Assembly: GCA_936432065.2 (NCBI GenBank)
Contig: OW386286.2
Coordinates: forward strand, 267,921,987 to 267,985,986
Direction: 5' to 3'
Length of the DNA: 64,000 bases
Origin: Rutpela maculata
Taxonomy: Eukaryota > Arthropoda > Insecta > Coleoptera > Cerambycidae
This document shows, piece by piece, positions 33,628 through 46,498 of the stretch (the stretch's first letter is position 1; each line of letters opens with the position of its first letter). The notes under the pieces were generated by a model that worked only from the letters and a program-made list of their open reading frames with translations, made no database searches and was not told the origin of the DNA. The translations under genes were made by a program, and so were the position numbers.

Positions 33628-34190
33628 GTCCGTAGTCGATAATTCGCTCTCTCTCGCACTCCCAGTGAGGAGAACAGCTTGCCAGACACGACGTTATAAA
33701 AATGGCTCTGAAAACTTTATTTTTGAAACGCGACCATATGTTATGCGAGAGCATATGTTGGTATTGCTTCAATTCAGCCAAACATGGTAAAAAAATTGAA
33801 ATCTATATCGTGAAAAAAAAAGTTAAGCACTACTGAAGTCAGAACTTTCTCAATTCTGCCGTGTTCCGCTCGAAAAAAAAAACTACAACTAAAATTGAAG
33901 GTGCTTTCTACATTAAAAATTATATATATACTCGTTCCATACCCAATAGTACATCAGTGAAACAAAAATTAGTAATTTGCGTTACTCGGCTATGGAGAAA
34001 AAAAAACATCAGTTTGCGGAGGAGGCCCGTACGAAAATAGACATTTTCAAGATTAAATCGCTTTTTTTCAGTACCACCCAAAATTTTCGTAAAAAGAGAT
34101 TCTGATGCGTTAAACATTTCTGAACAAGAGGTTTTTATCCCATATCTTTCTACTCTTAATGAGCTACGACGTTCTATCCGTTCCACTATA

Positions 34191-35980
34191 ATAATTAGTT
34201 TAACTTTGTGTGAAAATGCTTAGAAGAAGTCTTCGATGAACCCTATTCCCAGACTGTAAGTAAAAACTTTTTTATAAAGATTTGCTGTGTTCTCGTCCGA
34301 TTCTAGTCCAAAGTTTTGAAAGAAACCTCTCTGTGGGTTTTAGTGCGCGTATGCGATTTTGTCGTTGGTGATTAATTGTATAGCACTTTTGTTGTTTTTG
34401 GTTGGCTGTAATGCAATTTTGTTATATTTGAGTAATTGTAAATATTGCTAACAGCCGATGCTGTTATTTTTGTTGTAAGGTAATCTGTTGTAATTACCGT
34501 TAAGATTTTATATTTTTGCATTAAGTTTAAAGTAGAGTCTTTTCGTTTTAAGTAATAGTAAAATCGGTTGGCCAACACTCTAGTTTTCGGGTTATTATAA
34601 ATAACATTTTAGATTCTTGGATTCTTTCTGTTATCGGTATTTTTGCGTAAAATGTTTTATGCATTTTATGTCTTGTTCATTTTATTAATTAGTGTAAAGC
34701 AACTCTGTTGCTCACCCCTGAAGTCTCATTGCTCTCTTTTTGTATATATTGTATTATATTTGTTTATTTAGATTTTCGCGTTTTATTCTTTAAACCCTTT
34801 ATTTTTCAGATTGTATAATAAATAAGTAATTACAGGGTAATTATGGAATATTCGAGATTTACTAGAATTTGGGGTATTGATCGGGTATTTTGTATTTATT
34901 TTATAATTATGTTAAAAGCCTTGGTATTTTACCCTTGAGTAAAATCCTATTGCTTCAATATATATTCATCATACTGCTAGATCCAAATCTCATATATCAT
35001 GTAAAACGATTTATTTACCTATTAATCCTTCCATAATTCTTATTTAGTCTTTATTTCTAATTTAAAAAGTTTGAAAATAAGGTGAAAGTTATTTAGTTAA
35101 GCGGAAAGTACTCTCTGAAATGTTAAATAAGTACGAATTTGTAATGTACAGTGGATCGCTTTGATTTCTTCAATTGGTAACGTGTTATTCTTTGATGCAT
35201 TACTGTAAGTACATTTTGTTTAAGTTTTCCTAAAGCGAGTGTCTCCAACTAATGAATGTGATACTAATTTGCCAAGCGTGGTATGTAGATCTGATTAGAT
35301 TTATACATATAGTTAGGCAATGAATTATTCTACTTTATTGAAATTGAATTTTTAATTAATATATACACGTATTATTTGAATTCAAGCCTTTCTAATTTAA
35401 TTACTTATCCTTAAGCTTAACATCTCATGCAATTTGTGTCTGGATAGACAACTGATTTTTAAAGAAGTTCACATGTTTCTCACGTCTGTTGGGAACCCCG
35501 AATGCAGCACAGAAACTAACGAGGTTATTCAAAAAGTGATTAGTATTGAGACATATGTCAGAAAATGTGCATTAATGAAGACACAGGACTCCGTTCCTAA
35601 GGTTTTCTAAAAATTGTAACGAGTTACCCAGAGAGTGGGAAGACACCGCCAAACGTTGCAGAAGACACGACAGGCGCCTTCAACACATAAATTTTGATTG
35701 TCCCTTAGACGGAATGGATAGATAGATACATGTTTTATTTGATCAAGTTACAACACACGTTTTTGGCAACTTAAAAATAGAAAATACAAAAATATAAAAA
35801 ATATATACACATCACTACATATACAAATACTTCACACAATATAAAAAATATAAAAAAAAGGAAGAAGAGGCAAGCTCCCACGAAATGGCCAGAGCATACC
35901 AAACAAGCAGAGATATCAACTTTGTGTGTTTACTGATTCATCAACTGAACAGAAACAATATTTGAAAATGTGTTTTTTTA
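34191..35980. other. No gene recognised
   Basis: A/T-rich. The minus frame at 34372-34578 has no motif. Near 35485-35600 a frame without motif ('NPECSTETNEVIQKVIS') could be a transposon fragment. Confidence 0.4.
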
Positions 35981-35989
35981 TTAAGTTCT

Positions 35990-38725
35990 TTAGTGCAGTC
36001 ATTGAAGCTTTTTACCTTCTAAATTTTTTACTATGAACCGATTTACATGAAATTTTGGAATAAGGCTTATCTCACCCTTAACTTCAAAAGTGATATTGAC
36101 CCGACCTCCGTTCTCACCCTGGGGGTGGTTGCCACCCCTTCTCGGTGGTGGAAATTTGTTTATTCAAAATAACCTCGGATGTCGATAGAAGACCTAATTC
36201 TAAGCAAAAAATGTTCTGTAAAGTTTTTTCAAAAACTCAATAATTTTCAAGTTATTGGCGATTGAAAATTCGGAATTTTCCCACGTTTTTCAATGGTTTT
36301 TTGCAAATATATCAAAAAATATGCATTTTAACGATAATTTTATAATGAACAAAATTATAGCAAGTGAAAAAATAAACAAATTGATTTTTTATAAAGTGTT
36401 CTAAGTGCAATATTAAGCGATATATTGAAGATCAAAGCCGTTTTTTTTTGTCTGAAATTTAATCGATGTATTCAATGCCATCTAGCGGACAACGGATACA
36501 TTTTATCCATATGAGAATAAGAAACTTTTTTATAGTGCTTAAAATAATCTTTAAAATGAGCAGTGTTAAAAGTCTTTTGCGCGTAAAGTGAGTGAGTTGT
36601 AATGAAAAAAAGAGGGACATCTAATGTTTTTTTTTAAAATCGATGTGTTTCATAAGTGCCATTTCCACCAAAATTAAAATTAATCGTATTCCGTCTAGAA
36701 TTAACTTTGATATGAAGAGTTTATTGGATTCCAGCGGTTTGGCTGCTTTGGAATACATATTTTTCAAAAAAATCACGATTTTGAGAAAAAAACATTTTTT
36801 ACATTTTTGAAAAAAACCCCTTTTTTCATAATATTTCAAAAATAATGAAAGATACGTAAAAAACTGTGATAATAAAAAATGTAGGTCTTTTTTTGACAAA
36901 AATTTTGTTTTTTTTATTTTTTTGTCACACCAAAATTGACGGAGATATGATTGTTTAAAGAGCGCGCGGTAGCGCAATCGCAGTTTCTCTCGAGCCCTTT
37001 GACCCTTCACCGTTTCAAAATAAAAGGTTTTTCACTACATATCATAATGAAAAAAGTTGTAGCTCTTTCAATTACCTTTAAAATGGTTTTTTTTTGAATT
37101 GTGATAGCTTCAAAATTGTAGGAGTTACGGTCCAAAAACTAATCGTATTTTTTTCTATTTAGTAAACTAAAAATTTCGGAGCATGAATATTTGGAGCAAA
37201 GTGAAAGTACACAATAATATGGACCCAAAACTATTGTCTTATGTATATATATACATATATGGCATATATATATCGGAAATATAGGCATGAATACATACCA
37301 ACGTTCATATATGTATATATAATACATTTGAATGAGTGTAAGTATGTGTATTGCTCGATGGGTCGACCACGAAAAAGCCAGGTGATCTGCTGTGCGTGCT
37401 CCGTTTCTTCGTTACGAATTTCTTAAATATGTATGCTATATAATGTGACCAGTATATTTCCGCCTGCAAAGGAATGAGCACGTGTTTATAATATAATATT
37501 TTAACTAGACGCCCAATTTCAACATTTTGTATAATAAAAAAATGTAAGTACATAAAAAAACTGTTTTATTTAAATTAGATCTTATTAAAATTGTGCCATA
37601 AAATTATATTATCGAAAAATCTAATAAAAATATAATCTACCAGTTATTAGTAAACACCTATGGCGTGCGTACTTTTCAAAAAGCATAATAGCTGTAGTTG
37701 ATCCAGTCTGCATCTTATATCAGGTAATTTTATAAAATTGAAACAAAATTTATATTTTAAATAAATTAATAAAAGGTTGCGGAGCCACTTGCGGATGCCG
37801 AAGAGTCGGGCTGTTTTGCAATGTAACTTGTGGAACATGCAGTGGAGATAACTGCCAGAATAGCCCTCCAATTGATCCAGAAGAAGATCTTGACGACAGC
37901 AGCTTTGATATTGAGTCATGAATAATTATTTTTATGGACGATAATTTTTTATGTATTGTAATGCTCTTGTTTGTAATGTCTTTTTTTTATGTATTGTAAT
38001 GCAAATTTTTTTATAATTAATTACTAATTTGATCTAGTATATTTACAGATAACTTATAAGTTTATATTTTATTCAATAAAAAGTGTGATTTTTTACTTTA
38101 TAATCAAATTATTTTTAATTGTATAAACTTATATTTTCAATGTTTTAATTCAGGGGTAGTTTTAAGGGTTGAAAAGCTTAAACATATGAAAGTCATTTTC
38201 GAGAACGTGGAACAACCTTTAAATCCTTTTCAGTTCACCAAAAAAAAATTTTGTATACAATTTTTTATAGAGGGGTTGTTTTCAAGGTTTGAAAAAGGGT
38301 TAAATTATAACAAATAAGGTAGACAACGTAAAACAATATTTACTCTATATTTAAATCTTTTTAAGTTATATAAAAGTAATTTTTTGTGATTTTTTCAATT
38401 TAGGGGTTGTTTGCAGGGGTTGTAAAGTTTTTCAGGGGTTGAAAATGGGTTAAACATGAGGTAATTGTGTTAGAGAATACTATAAAATGTCACTCCGTAT
38501 TATTAAACGCGTTTTCTAGCGATAAAAAGGCTCAATGTCAATTTTTTCATTAAGGGGTTGTTTTCACCCCTTAAAAATAAAAAACGGAGGTCGGGTCAAT
38601 ATCACTTTTGAAGTTAAGAGTAAGATAAGCCTAATTCCAAAATTTCATGTAAATCGATTCATAGCAAAATATTTAGGAGGTAAAACCCTATTTTACGCTT
38701 CAATGACTGCACTACTTGAAACTAT
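35990..38725 (+). mobile_element. Nuclease-family inverted-repeat element, copy D
   Basis: Arms of about 165 bp: 35990-36155 and 38560-38725. TAGTGCAGTCATTGAAGC at the left and GCTTCAATGACTGCACTA at the right are inverted. So are 'TTGACCCGACCTCCGTT' and 'AACGGAGGTCGGGTCAA'. The interior is long, A/T-rich and mostly non-coding apart from the cysteine-cluster exon at 37777. The 129-residue minus frame at 36621-37010 and the frames at 37139-37553 are low-complexity. Confidence 0.85.
37660..37919 (+). pseudogene. CXC-like cluster exon of the nuclease-family protein (copy D)
   Basis: The plus strand at 37777-37919 reads 'GCGATCGCRRVGLFCNVTCG', then 'TCSGDNCQN' and an acidic tail 'DPEEDLDDSSFDIES' with a stop. 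It is the same cluster as copies B, E and F. Upstream, CAG|GTAATT at about 37720 and ATAAAAG|GT at 37776 suggest a short intron. Joining them gives 'LHLISGCGATCGC', so part of the first cysteine pair is missing. The rest of the gene is deleted. The antisense frame at 37647-37919 is a shadow. Confidence 0.75.
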
Positions 38726-38849
38726 TAAAATTAAGAGATTTTACGTCATTAGGAATGTGATTGTATAATTGTTTAGGGAGTTTTTCTGTGATTTTGTTAA
38801 TCTAAGACGAGGTTTCCTAAGTTTATTGGCAGACCTAGTGTCATACGAT

Positions 38850-39645
38850 TGAAAATCTGAGTTATAGTACAAAAAGAATTTACGTTCTAGTGAATTTCAA
38901 GTAAAGTAATATAAATGTGAAGAGAAGGAGTCGGCATTATACCAAGACTCTTAAATATTGGTGAACAGTGATCCTTCCAACCTGCATTAAAAATTAACCT
39001 GACTGCTTTCTTCTGCAGACGAAAGGTTACAGCTCGAGATGATCCACCCCATAGGAGGCTAGCATGATTAATATGAGCATGAAATAATGAAAAATAGCAT
39101 GTTCTTAAGGTTTTAGAACAGAGCTGCTTTTTTAACCTACGTAGCATGAATATAGAACTTCATATGATTGGACCAGTTAAGAGTGTCATCTAAAACAACG
39201 CCAAGATTTTTAACATTGTTACCCTTGATTAGTGAATCATTTGTTAGAAAACGATTTGCTAGGTTTTTTCTTCGTTTAATTTAAGATTATTCGAAGAGAA
39301 CCAAGCACCAGCTTGTTTGATAGAACTAAAGCTATCCTTACTTAGGTCAGGAATATTCAAATTAAAATCAATAATGGATGTGTCGTCAGCATAAGCGATG
39401 CATTTTTTTGGTGACATAAAGTGAAAAAAATCATTGACGTATAATATAAAGAGTAAGAGCCCCAAAACAGAGCCATGAGGAACTCCATGTTTAACCGAAA
39501 GTAGTAATGAGTTTAAATTATCTATAGAGACACACTGAAGTCTGTTGTTAAGATAGGAATAGAAAAGATTCAAGGCAAACCTCGAATAAGATAAAAACTC
39601 ATCTTTTCCAGAGTATTTCATGTGAGACACAGTGAAAGGCCTTAG
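38850..39645 (-). pseudogene. Jockey-like reverse transcriptase, palm to C-terminus
   Basis: Minus strand: 'LCDLSKAFHCVSHEILWKR' (box with the first catalytic Asp), shift, 'HGVPHGSVLGLLLFILYVND' (PQGS box) and 'IAYADDTSII' (catalytic YADD). 'AGAWFSSNNLKLNEEKT' follows. After a stop the thumb region reads 'NLGVVLDDTLNWSNH', then 'LFHAHINHASLLWGGSSRAV' and 'LQKKAVRLIF'. All are standard for Jockey/CR1-type elements. The endonuclease and first RT boxes are missing. About two shifts and stops. Confidence 0.85.
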
Positions 39646-39649
39646 AGAG

Positions 39650-40350
39650 GTCGCACAAACTAATAGCTACTTGTTAAGGTAAGGAGATAATCAATATATT
39701 ATATGTATGGATCGACTACATAAGATATGTTCTCTAGATATTCTTCTAGATACGTTCTCTCATTTTTTTTACCCAGTTCTTTTTTTATCTAACTTAAACG
39801 TATAATTATACGAGCTCGCTTGTAACTCTTACCGCTGCTATGAAAAACATGCCCTTATAAGAATGGAGTACGAGATTTGTGGCCGCAGTGGCACAAGGAA
39901 GGTGAATACCCTCCGATACCAATTAATATTCTTGTACTTACGTAAGTTTAATAACTATAAATTCTCAAAACAATAATTCCTTTGCTCTGTCGAGTTCGGA
40001 ATATCAAACGGCTGTGTTGTCGTGATCCAATTTCCAAAAGGCACCGTGTGACTTTGATAGACGAGAGGGAGCTTGCGTGACGCGCGATATCATCCCACGA
40101 TGGAAATCTATCGATGGTGATGCACGGAAGCGTTTCAATTTATATATTAGTTACGCACATACGATTCCATTTACATCTTGATATCTCTACTGAGCTGTCG
40201 TTGGTCAGTTAACAGCCAGGCGCTCTTTGTTAGCCAGGTAACATGGATAACTCTTTTCTGTAGTAATATCACTTTATTGCTCAGGCCTCAATTGAAAATA
40301 TTTTCTTTTTAACAGACTAAGAAAAATTTTAAAGAAGGAGATTCTCAGTT
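39650..40350. other. No gene recognised
   Basis: Moderately GC-richer around 39830-40240 but without coding motifs or repeats I can pair. Confidence 0.4.
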
Positions 40351-40359
40351 ATATTAATA

Positions 40360-41450
40360 ATGATAATAAACTTTATTTTCCTTTTATGACAATATGATAC
40401 AATATTGTATAGGAATAGTCAGACTTAATATCTAAAAGAGAAAAGAAAAAAAAAGGAGTAAATCATAGAGTACTTTACACATTAAAATATTCTTCTAGTT
40501 TGTAGAAGGTTTTGCTAATTAAAAATACTTTAAATTTCTTTCTAAATAGTGAAAGTTTATTGCAATGTTTTATTTTCACAGGGAGGTGATTAAAAACCCT
40601 AGGTCCTAGTCAACTAGGTGAATTTACAGACATTTTATTTGCTGAAGGGCACATAAAAATCATGCTTTTGCCTGGTTTTTACGGTTGTAGATGATTGTTG
40701 AAAAAAAATTTACACTTGTTTTTAAAGAAAAATAAACATAGTTCAAAAATGGAAATTGACGGAAGTGTCAATATATTATAGCCCTTAAAAGTATTTTACA
40801 GGTCTCCCTTGTGGATAAGCCTACCATACATCCTATTACACGCTTTTGGGCTAAAAATACATTATTTAAGAGGGTGGAAACCCTCCAAAAACAAACACCA
40901 TATCTTAACCGAGAACCAACCTCAGCAAAATATAAATTCCTTAGTTGAGCTATGTTTAGAACATTTTTTACATTTTTGAACTGATAAACTACTGAATATA
41001 ATTTGGCTATCGATAATTGACAAAGGCTTTTCCAGTTTAAGCAACTGTCAATAATTTTGGACGATCTTGTTGATATTGACGTATTATGAAGTTGAATATT
41101 TGGACAATCACATTTCTTTTATCTATTGTGAAACACTAATGCGTGTGTTTTCTCAACATAAAATAAAGAGAATTTTCACTAAGCCAGTTACTAAGATTTT
41201 CCAGTAAAATATCACATTTCATCTCTAAAATATCAACACTTTACCTGATAGTATAATAGATATGCCATCTGCGTAAAAAGTAAAATCTGCTAAAGTACTC
41301 AAACCATACGGATCATTAATGTATAATAAGAATAATATGGGACCTAATACTGACTCTTGTGGCACGCCCATATTAATTTCTACAGATGAATTAACAGAAT
41401 CAATTGTATTGTGCGTAATATTAATCCGGTGATTTTAGCTTAAAGAATAA
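40360..41450 (-). pseudogene. Decayed Jockey-like reverse transcriptase
   Basis: On the minus strand near 41230-41410 the sequence reads 'VEINMGVPQESVLGPILFLL', then 'YINDPYGLSTL' and 'FTFYADGISIILSG'. This is the PQGS-VLGP box and the YADD box with its second Asp replaced by Gly. Downstream (to about 40360) the thumb and tail are too decayed to read. The left end begins with an AATGATAATAAAC-type tail. Inactive. Confidence 0.75.
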
Positions 41451-42699
41451 CGACGTTTTGTGACTAGCCAAGAATTAGTCTACCTCCTACAGAATTTCCT
41501 CAGGAATACGAAAAAAATAGTGTTGACCACTCAAAACGGCGGCTTTAATTGTTATTTAATTTTTTTTAAACAAAATGAATTTTGCAACTTAGTTTTTTGC
41601 TTGTATCTTCGCTTCTAAAGGTCGTAGAAAAACGAGTAGAAAAATGTTCGATTTCGTCGTCATGAGCTCCCCTATAAGGTAGCTGCTATACACAAAAATC
41701 GAATCTTTGATTGTTAATAACATTATATGGCAAAAAACTGGAAAAATTGAATTTTTCGATCCTCGAACTTTGAAGTACTGTAGAAAATATATAAAATCTG
41801 TATGTTAACGATATTATGAGAAATAGTACATATTTTTACCCTTAATAAAATACACTTTGTCCGGTTGCAAAATATTAATTATGTTTTTTGGAATTAATTT
41901 ATAAAAAAAAATTCAAACTGTTATATTAAAAGATCGAATTAATATTTTACAGTTCTGTTTCGATAAATACATTGTATTTGACGTACATTTACATAATCAA
42001 AAAGAATATTGCAAAAATTTAATTTGCGACTTTTTTACGCAAAAAATCAATTTTGCAACTTAAACAAATATCTCAGTGGATTTTGCATAAAATTTTTTGC
42101 AACCAATGGCATTTCAATTGTCATAAAAGAACACGAATTTAAAAAAAATTGAGCTCCGATGTTTTGGAGCTGAGATATGAAAAATTCACGTTTTTTTGGA
42201 TTACGGCGAAATTTTAAAATATTTTTTTTTTATTGGTACCCTATTTTGCTTATTTAAAGTACGCCTCAGAGTGTTTAAATCCAACTTTTAAAAACGCGCG
42301 TGTTTTAAAGTTACCATGGCAACATCAAAGGTAACCAAGTACAACTCGTTCATCTGTATCTGTTATCTTTTGCTCTTCTATCCATTTGATGAACTTGTCT
42401 TTTTATAAGCGTCTTCCGATTTTTGCGGTATTAACCGCGATTCTGCTTTTCTATTTAAGTAATCAATGTTAGAACTCATTTTAAAGCAATATACAATCAG
42501 TGACAACTGTAGTGACAATAATTAATCCTATGTGACAGATTGCAAATTAATTTTTGTTTTCTCGTTTTCATGACACTGACAGGTATCCTGATGTCACATC
42601 ACGAATTCAACCATTTTACATTCTTAATTCTTATTTCCATTTTTTGTAGTAATAATACCAGTATTTATGATTTCAAAGTGTACCAATAAAAAAAAATAG
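41451..42699. other. A/T-rich repeat debris, no gene
   Basis: 'TTTTGCAACTTA' and 'GAGCTCC' words recur (41580, 42055, 42150) in a style shared with the foldback interiors, but no arms could be paired. At 42285-42330 there is AAACGCGCGTGTTTTAAAG, repeated in the hairpin at 42700. Confidence 0.4.
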
Positions 42700-42822
42700 C
42701 GTAAAGTATTCGTGGATAACTGCTCTTTAAAACACTTGCTCTATTTCGAGCACTCCGGCTGCGCCGTCGTGCTCGAAAAATCGCGCGTGTTTTAAAGACC
42801 TTAATATCCACTTATACTTTAA
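42700..42822. repeat. Hairpin with GC-rich tip
   Basis: AAAGTATTCGTGGATAA faces TTAATATCCACTTATACTTT, CTTTAAAACAC faces GTGTTTTAAAG and ATTTCGAGCAC faces GTGCTCGAAAAAT, around a tip CCGGCTGCGCCG. Confidence 0.75.
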
Positions 42823-42919
42823 TATACTATACTTGACAATTTAACACTGAATATTTCTCAGAGTGTGTGTTATCACTTACAAAAAGTGCCATGTTTATAT
42901 ATCTGTATATAAATAGACT

Positions 42920-43095
42920 ATGGAAAAAAATCGAGAAAACTGCATCTACCTCTTGAAATACCTCTTCTTTTTTCAAGTCGTGATAACTTAAGGACTATCA
43001 ATTTATATAAAAAATTCGATTTCTTTTTCAGCTCCAAAATTTTTGGAGGTGCTCCCCCCCTCCCTCGAAAGAAGTCCACGCATAATATAGAAACT
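42920..43095. repeat. Solo right end of the 12.4-kb foldback family
   Basis: 'CGTGATAACTTAAGGACTATC', 'AGCTCCAAAATTTTTGGAGG' and 'GTCCACGCATAATATAG' parallel 'CGTTATAACTTAAAAACTATC', 'AGCTCCAATAAA' and 'CCCCGCACAATATAG' at 13750-13900. Confidence 0.5.
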
Positions 43096-43643
43096 ATTGA
43101 AAACCTATAATTACCTGTAAAACTGAGCAAATTTTTATATCATTCTTTTCAGAGATCTTTTTTATTTCGTTTAAATAAAGATTTGGATTTTGGATAATTT
43201 TCGATAAACCAAATTTGACGGTACAAATGTTCACGTGAATATTTTGTAAACAACCATTTATTCAAAGTCGATCGTATTGCTACTAGTCCCGATCTATGGC
43301 GAAATCCTGTTCCCAAGCAGAAAAGGAAAGTAAAAATTCTAACGTCGTCTACATAATTTATTTTATACACATAGAATGTGACAGTAAGAAGCCTGTGCAA
43401 TATACAAACGGAAAATATTTCCATGGCAAGGATACGTATAGTGTGGATGCCACAATCGAGGTGATGTATGAAATTTGTCTTGTGATGACATGAATCTGGA
43501 ATAAATATTTAACGTGCTGACAATTGAGAACCATCATCAAGTGTACGTGTTTTTTTATTGAATAAGAAATAACATCGAGATTCCTATTAGGGTAACATTT
43601 TAAATTACTTTACAATAAAATTTATAATTATCACTACAATTTT
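43096..43643. other. No gene recognised
   Basis: Overlapping 60-91 residue frames on both strands at 43149-43540 have no motif. I see nothing else. Confidence 0.4.
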
Positions 43644-43646
43644 GTC

Positions 43647-45490
43647 TTGCTCTTAATATATATTCCACCGAACTCAGCTGCCGGAGTTTATGAGGAATTA
43701 TTTGAGTCTCTTATAAATTTAGAATCAATACAAACATGTGATACATGCTTTATTGGTGACTTTAACTTACCAGAATATAATGAGACCAATGTCACAAGTA
43801 CATCTGCGAAACTACGGGCCTTGCAAAACTTTTGTACATTTTATAATTTTGATCAACATAATTCAGTTACTAATGTTAACAGTAGATTGTTAGATTTAGT
43901 CATAAGTAATATCACCTTATTACAAGTTGATAAGTCAGAAATTTCCATGATAAGGGAAGACTTGCACCATCCACCACTGTGTATTAACCTACTTCAAGGA
44001 AATGACGAAGCAAAAGATATGTTTTCAGTCAAGTCCGAATTGACTTTTAATTTTAAAAAAGCCGATTATGTCACAATGTACAATTTATTTCTACAAACAG
44101 ATTGGTCTTTTCTAACAAATTACGAGAATGTTAATCTAGCTATAGAAGACTTCTACAGTGCTATTAATAATATATTTATGACATGCGTCCCAAGGACCTA
44201 TCCCTCAACTTATATCAAAAGTCATCAGTATCCCTCATGGTATAGCAGGGACATAATCAATGATATTAGATACAAAAATTCAGCATGGAAAAAATATAAG
44301 CAATTCAACAACACTCAGGACCTTGAAAAGTTTAAAACACTAAGATCAAAAATAAAAAATGATATTAAGCTAGCGCATAAACAGTATGTTAACAATATTG
44401 AAAATAACTTTAAGACGAATCCTAAATCTTTTTGGTCATACATTCACAGCAAAAAGGACACGACAACCATTCCAAATAATATGACCTACAACGATAATTC
44501 TTTGGGCAATCCTCAAGAAATTGTCGACACATTTGCTGAGCACTTTAAAACTGCTTTTACAGAATCATCTGAGTACATAGACTCTGATGACACTGACATA
44601 GACGAGAATGAACATGAACCGTCACAGTCAGTCCAACTTAATGAAGATACGATATTTAAAGCTATCAAGAAGTTAAAAAACAAATTTACCGCTGGTCTTG
44701 ATGGTATACCGTCATTTCTTATGAAAGACTGTGACAATGTCTTAGCGAAACCTTTACTTATTTTATTTAATTTAGCCCTTAACACTAACACATTCCCAGA
44801 GTTATGGAAAAACTCCAAAATTATTCCCGTCTTTAAAAAAGACAATCGGGCTGACATAAAAAAACTATCGACCCATCACCATCATTAATAATTTTAGTAA
44901 AGTTTTTGAATTCGCTCTATACGAGGAGCTTCACGCACATGTCAACGAACAAATTTGCCCTAATCAGCACGGCTTTGTGGCAGGCCGGTCGACAATCAGC
45001 AACTTGGTTTGTGTTACACAATTTATTTCGGAGGTGTTGGATGGCAATGGACAGGTAGATGTCATTTATACAGACTTCTCAAAGGCGTTCGACAGACTTG
45101 ACCACGGTATTTTACTAAGAAAGCTTTCTGCTTTCGGATTTAACCGAGATTTAATTCTATTTTGCTCCTCCTACCTAAAATGTAGAAACCAGTATGTTCG
45201 TGGGTATAAATCTGAAAGAATAGTTTGTACTTCTGGGGTACCACAAGGGTCAGTGTTGGGTCCCCTATTCTTTATTTTATTTATAAACGACATTGTACTT
45301 GGTCTGAACTGCCATTGTTTACTATATGCGGATGACATCAACTGTATCTGGCTATCAAGGATGAATCTGACTGTTTGCTACTGCAAGCCGACCTGGATCT
45401 AATAAACGACTGGTGCACCTCAAACTTCCTACCCCTCAACGCTGCTAAATGTAACGCTGTGACCTATACTAGAAAATTGAATCCGGTGCA
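43647..45490 (+). pseudogene. Jockey-like ORF2: endonuclease C-terminus and reverse transcriptase
   Basis: The first frame (413 codons) starts in the apurinic-type endonuclease: 'CFIGDFNLPEYN' (the GDFN box), 'RLLDLVISN' and 'EDLHHPPLCINL' (the SDH-like box, decayed). A long linker follows ('SFWSYIHSKK', 'FAEHFKTAFT'), then RT box 1 'LKNKFTAGLDGIPSFLMKDC' and 'LWKNSKIIPVFKKDN'. A one-base shift at about 44870 leads to 'ITIINNFSKVFEFALYEEL', 'NQHGFVAGRST' and 'VIYTDFSKAFDRLDHGILL'. 'SGVPQGSVLGPLFFILFIND' and 'LYADDIN' come next, with both catalytic Asp present. A second shift gives 'LLLQADLDLINDWCTSNFLP'. It is the most complete RT in the window but is inactivated by shifts and a 3' deletion. 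Confidence 0.9.
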
Positions 45491-45856
45491 CTGGTGCAAA
45501 CAAAATCAACTAATTTTTTTTATTTACCCACACCAAGAACGAATTTATTAGAATTCTCACCGGTGTATGTTATGTGTCATAACTGGCATGGTATTCAGGA
45601 CAAAGTTAACCTTTTTAATTGTAGTGTTGCAGACATAAGAACTGCTTGCTATAACAACTAATTGAATTCATTGTATGTACTTTCAATTAATTATCTTAAA
45701 ACCTATATGTACGTTATATACCTTGAAAATTTGTTATATTGTGTATTTTGTAATATTAAGTATCTTGTTATTGTGTATTTGTATTTTGTTTTTGTATTTT
45801 ATTATTGTGTATTTTTCCTACCCTGTAATTGGAACATGTTCTGTTGGGTAGTGTAT

Positions 45857-45884
45857 AATAAATAAATAAATAAATAAATAAATT
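45857..45884. repeat. (TAAA)n tail
   Basis: Seven perfect TAAA units at the 3' end of the Jockey-like element. Confidence 0.9.
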
Positions 45885-46498
45885 ATTATAATTCAGTAAT
45901 ATAACAGTTAATATTGCAATATATCGGACAAAATTCATAAAGTTTTGAAAATTAGTAGAAATGTTAAAGATGGCATAAGAATTACTAAACCGAAAAGCTT
46001 CCACCCCTAAATAGTGTGCTTCATCCCCTAGGACGTCGTTTTCACCCCCATTTTGAGGTTTTCTAGATTATCTCGGGAACGGTGCACTTTTTGATAAAAA
46101 TACCTAGGTACACAAAATTATTTTTTATAAAATTCTGTATCAAAAACGTCTCTACAATTTTTTTCCTAAAATTAGTAATACTTTGGTAAGTGAGGCGCAA
46201 ATGTAACTAGCGCATGTCATATAATTCGCTGAATATCCGTTTGGCTATTTCCAAAGCTGTCATTACGCGAAAAAAGTATAAATCTATACACTCCACAATC
46301 CACAATGTAACAAATTTCACTTTCTCCCACTACCCCGTCTCAGTCGACCCAAGATCACTGCGATAGTGCATTATTTCAGAGCTTCCTATAAACGCTGTTG
46401 CTGTACAGGGCTGACAATGTATGGGACTTTACCCAAAAAGCGGGTATTTTAAACCCACTTGAGGGTAAAAAAGGAGAATTTAATAACGTTACAACGCT

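Larger units (their letters stand above)
31014..34190 (+). mobile_element. Nuclease-family inverted-repeat element, copy C
   Basis: Arms of about 565 bp: 31014-31581 and 33628-34190. Matched blocks include AGTGGAACGGATAGAACGTC at the left and GACGTTCTATCCGTTCCACT at the right, 'GAGGAGAACAGCT' and its complement, and 'CATATGTTATGCGAGAGC' with its complement. A further 28 bp of the left arm (GGGAAAGGAGCGCATTATA) has its partner at 33048-33075, so 33076-33627 is a later insertion into the right arm. The gene relic sits between the arms; a MITE at 31626-32039 cuts into its upstream side. Confidence 0.9.
43644..45895 (+). mobile_element. Jockey-like non-LTR retrotransposon, 5'-truncated, with (TAAA)n tail
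   Basis: Coding sequence from the middle of the endonuclease to the RT palm is followed by a deleted thumb region, a short C-terminal remnant and a tail of seven TAAA units at 45857-45884. The 5' truncation falls inside the endonuclease. Confidence 0.85.

Noticed and set aside
36621..37010. 129-residue minus frame rich in Phe, Lys and Leu
   Set aside because: A/T-run translation in the non-coding interior of copy D; no motif.
37139..37553. Several Tyr/Ile-rich frames
   Set aside because: Translation of TATATA-type low-complexity sequence inside copy D.
44513..44857. 114-residue minus frame
   Set aside because: Antisense of the Jockey-like ORF2.
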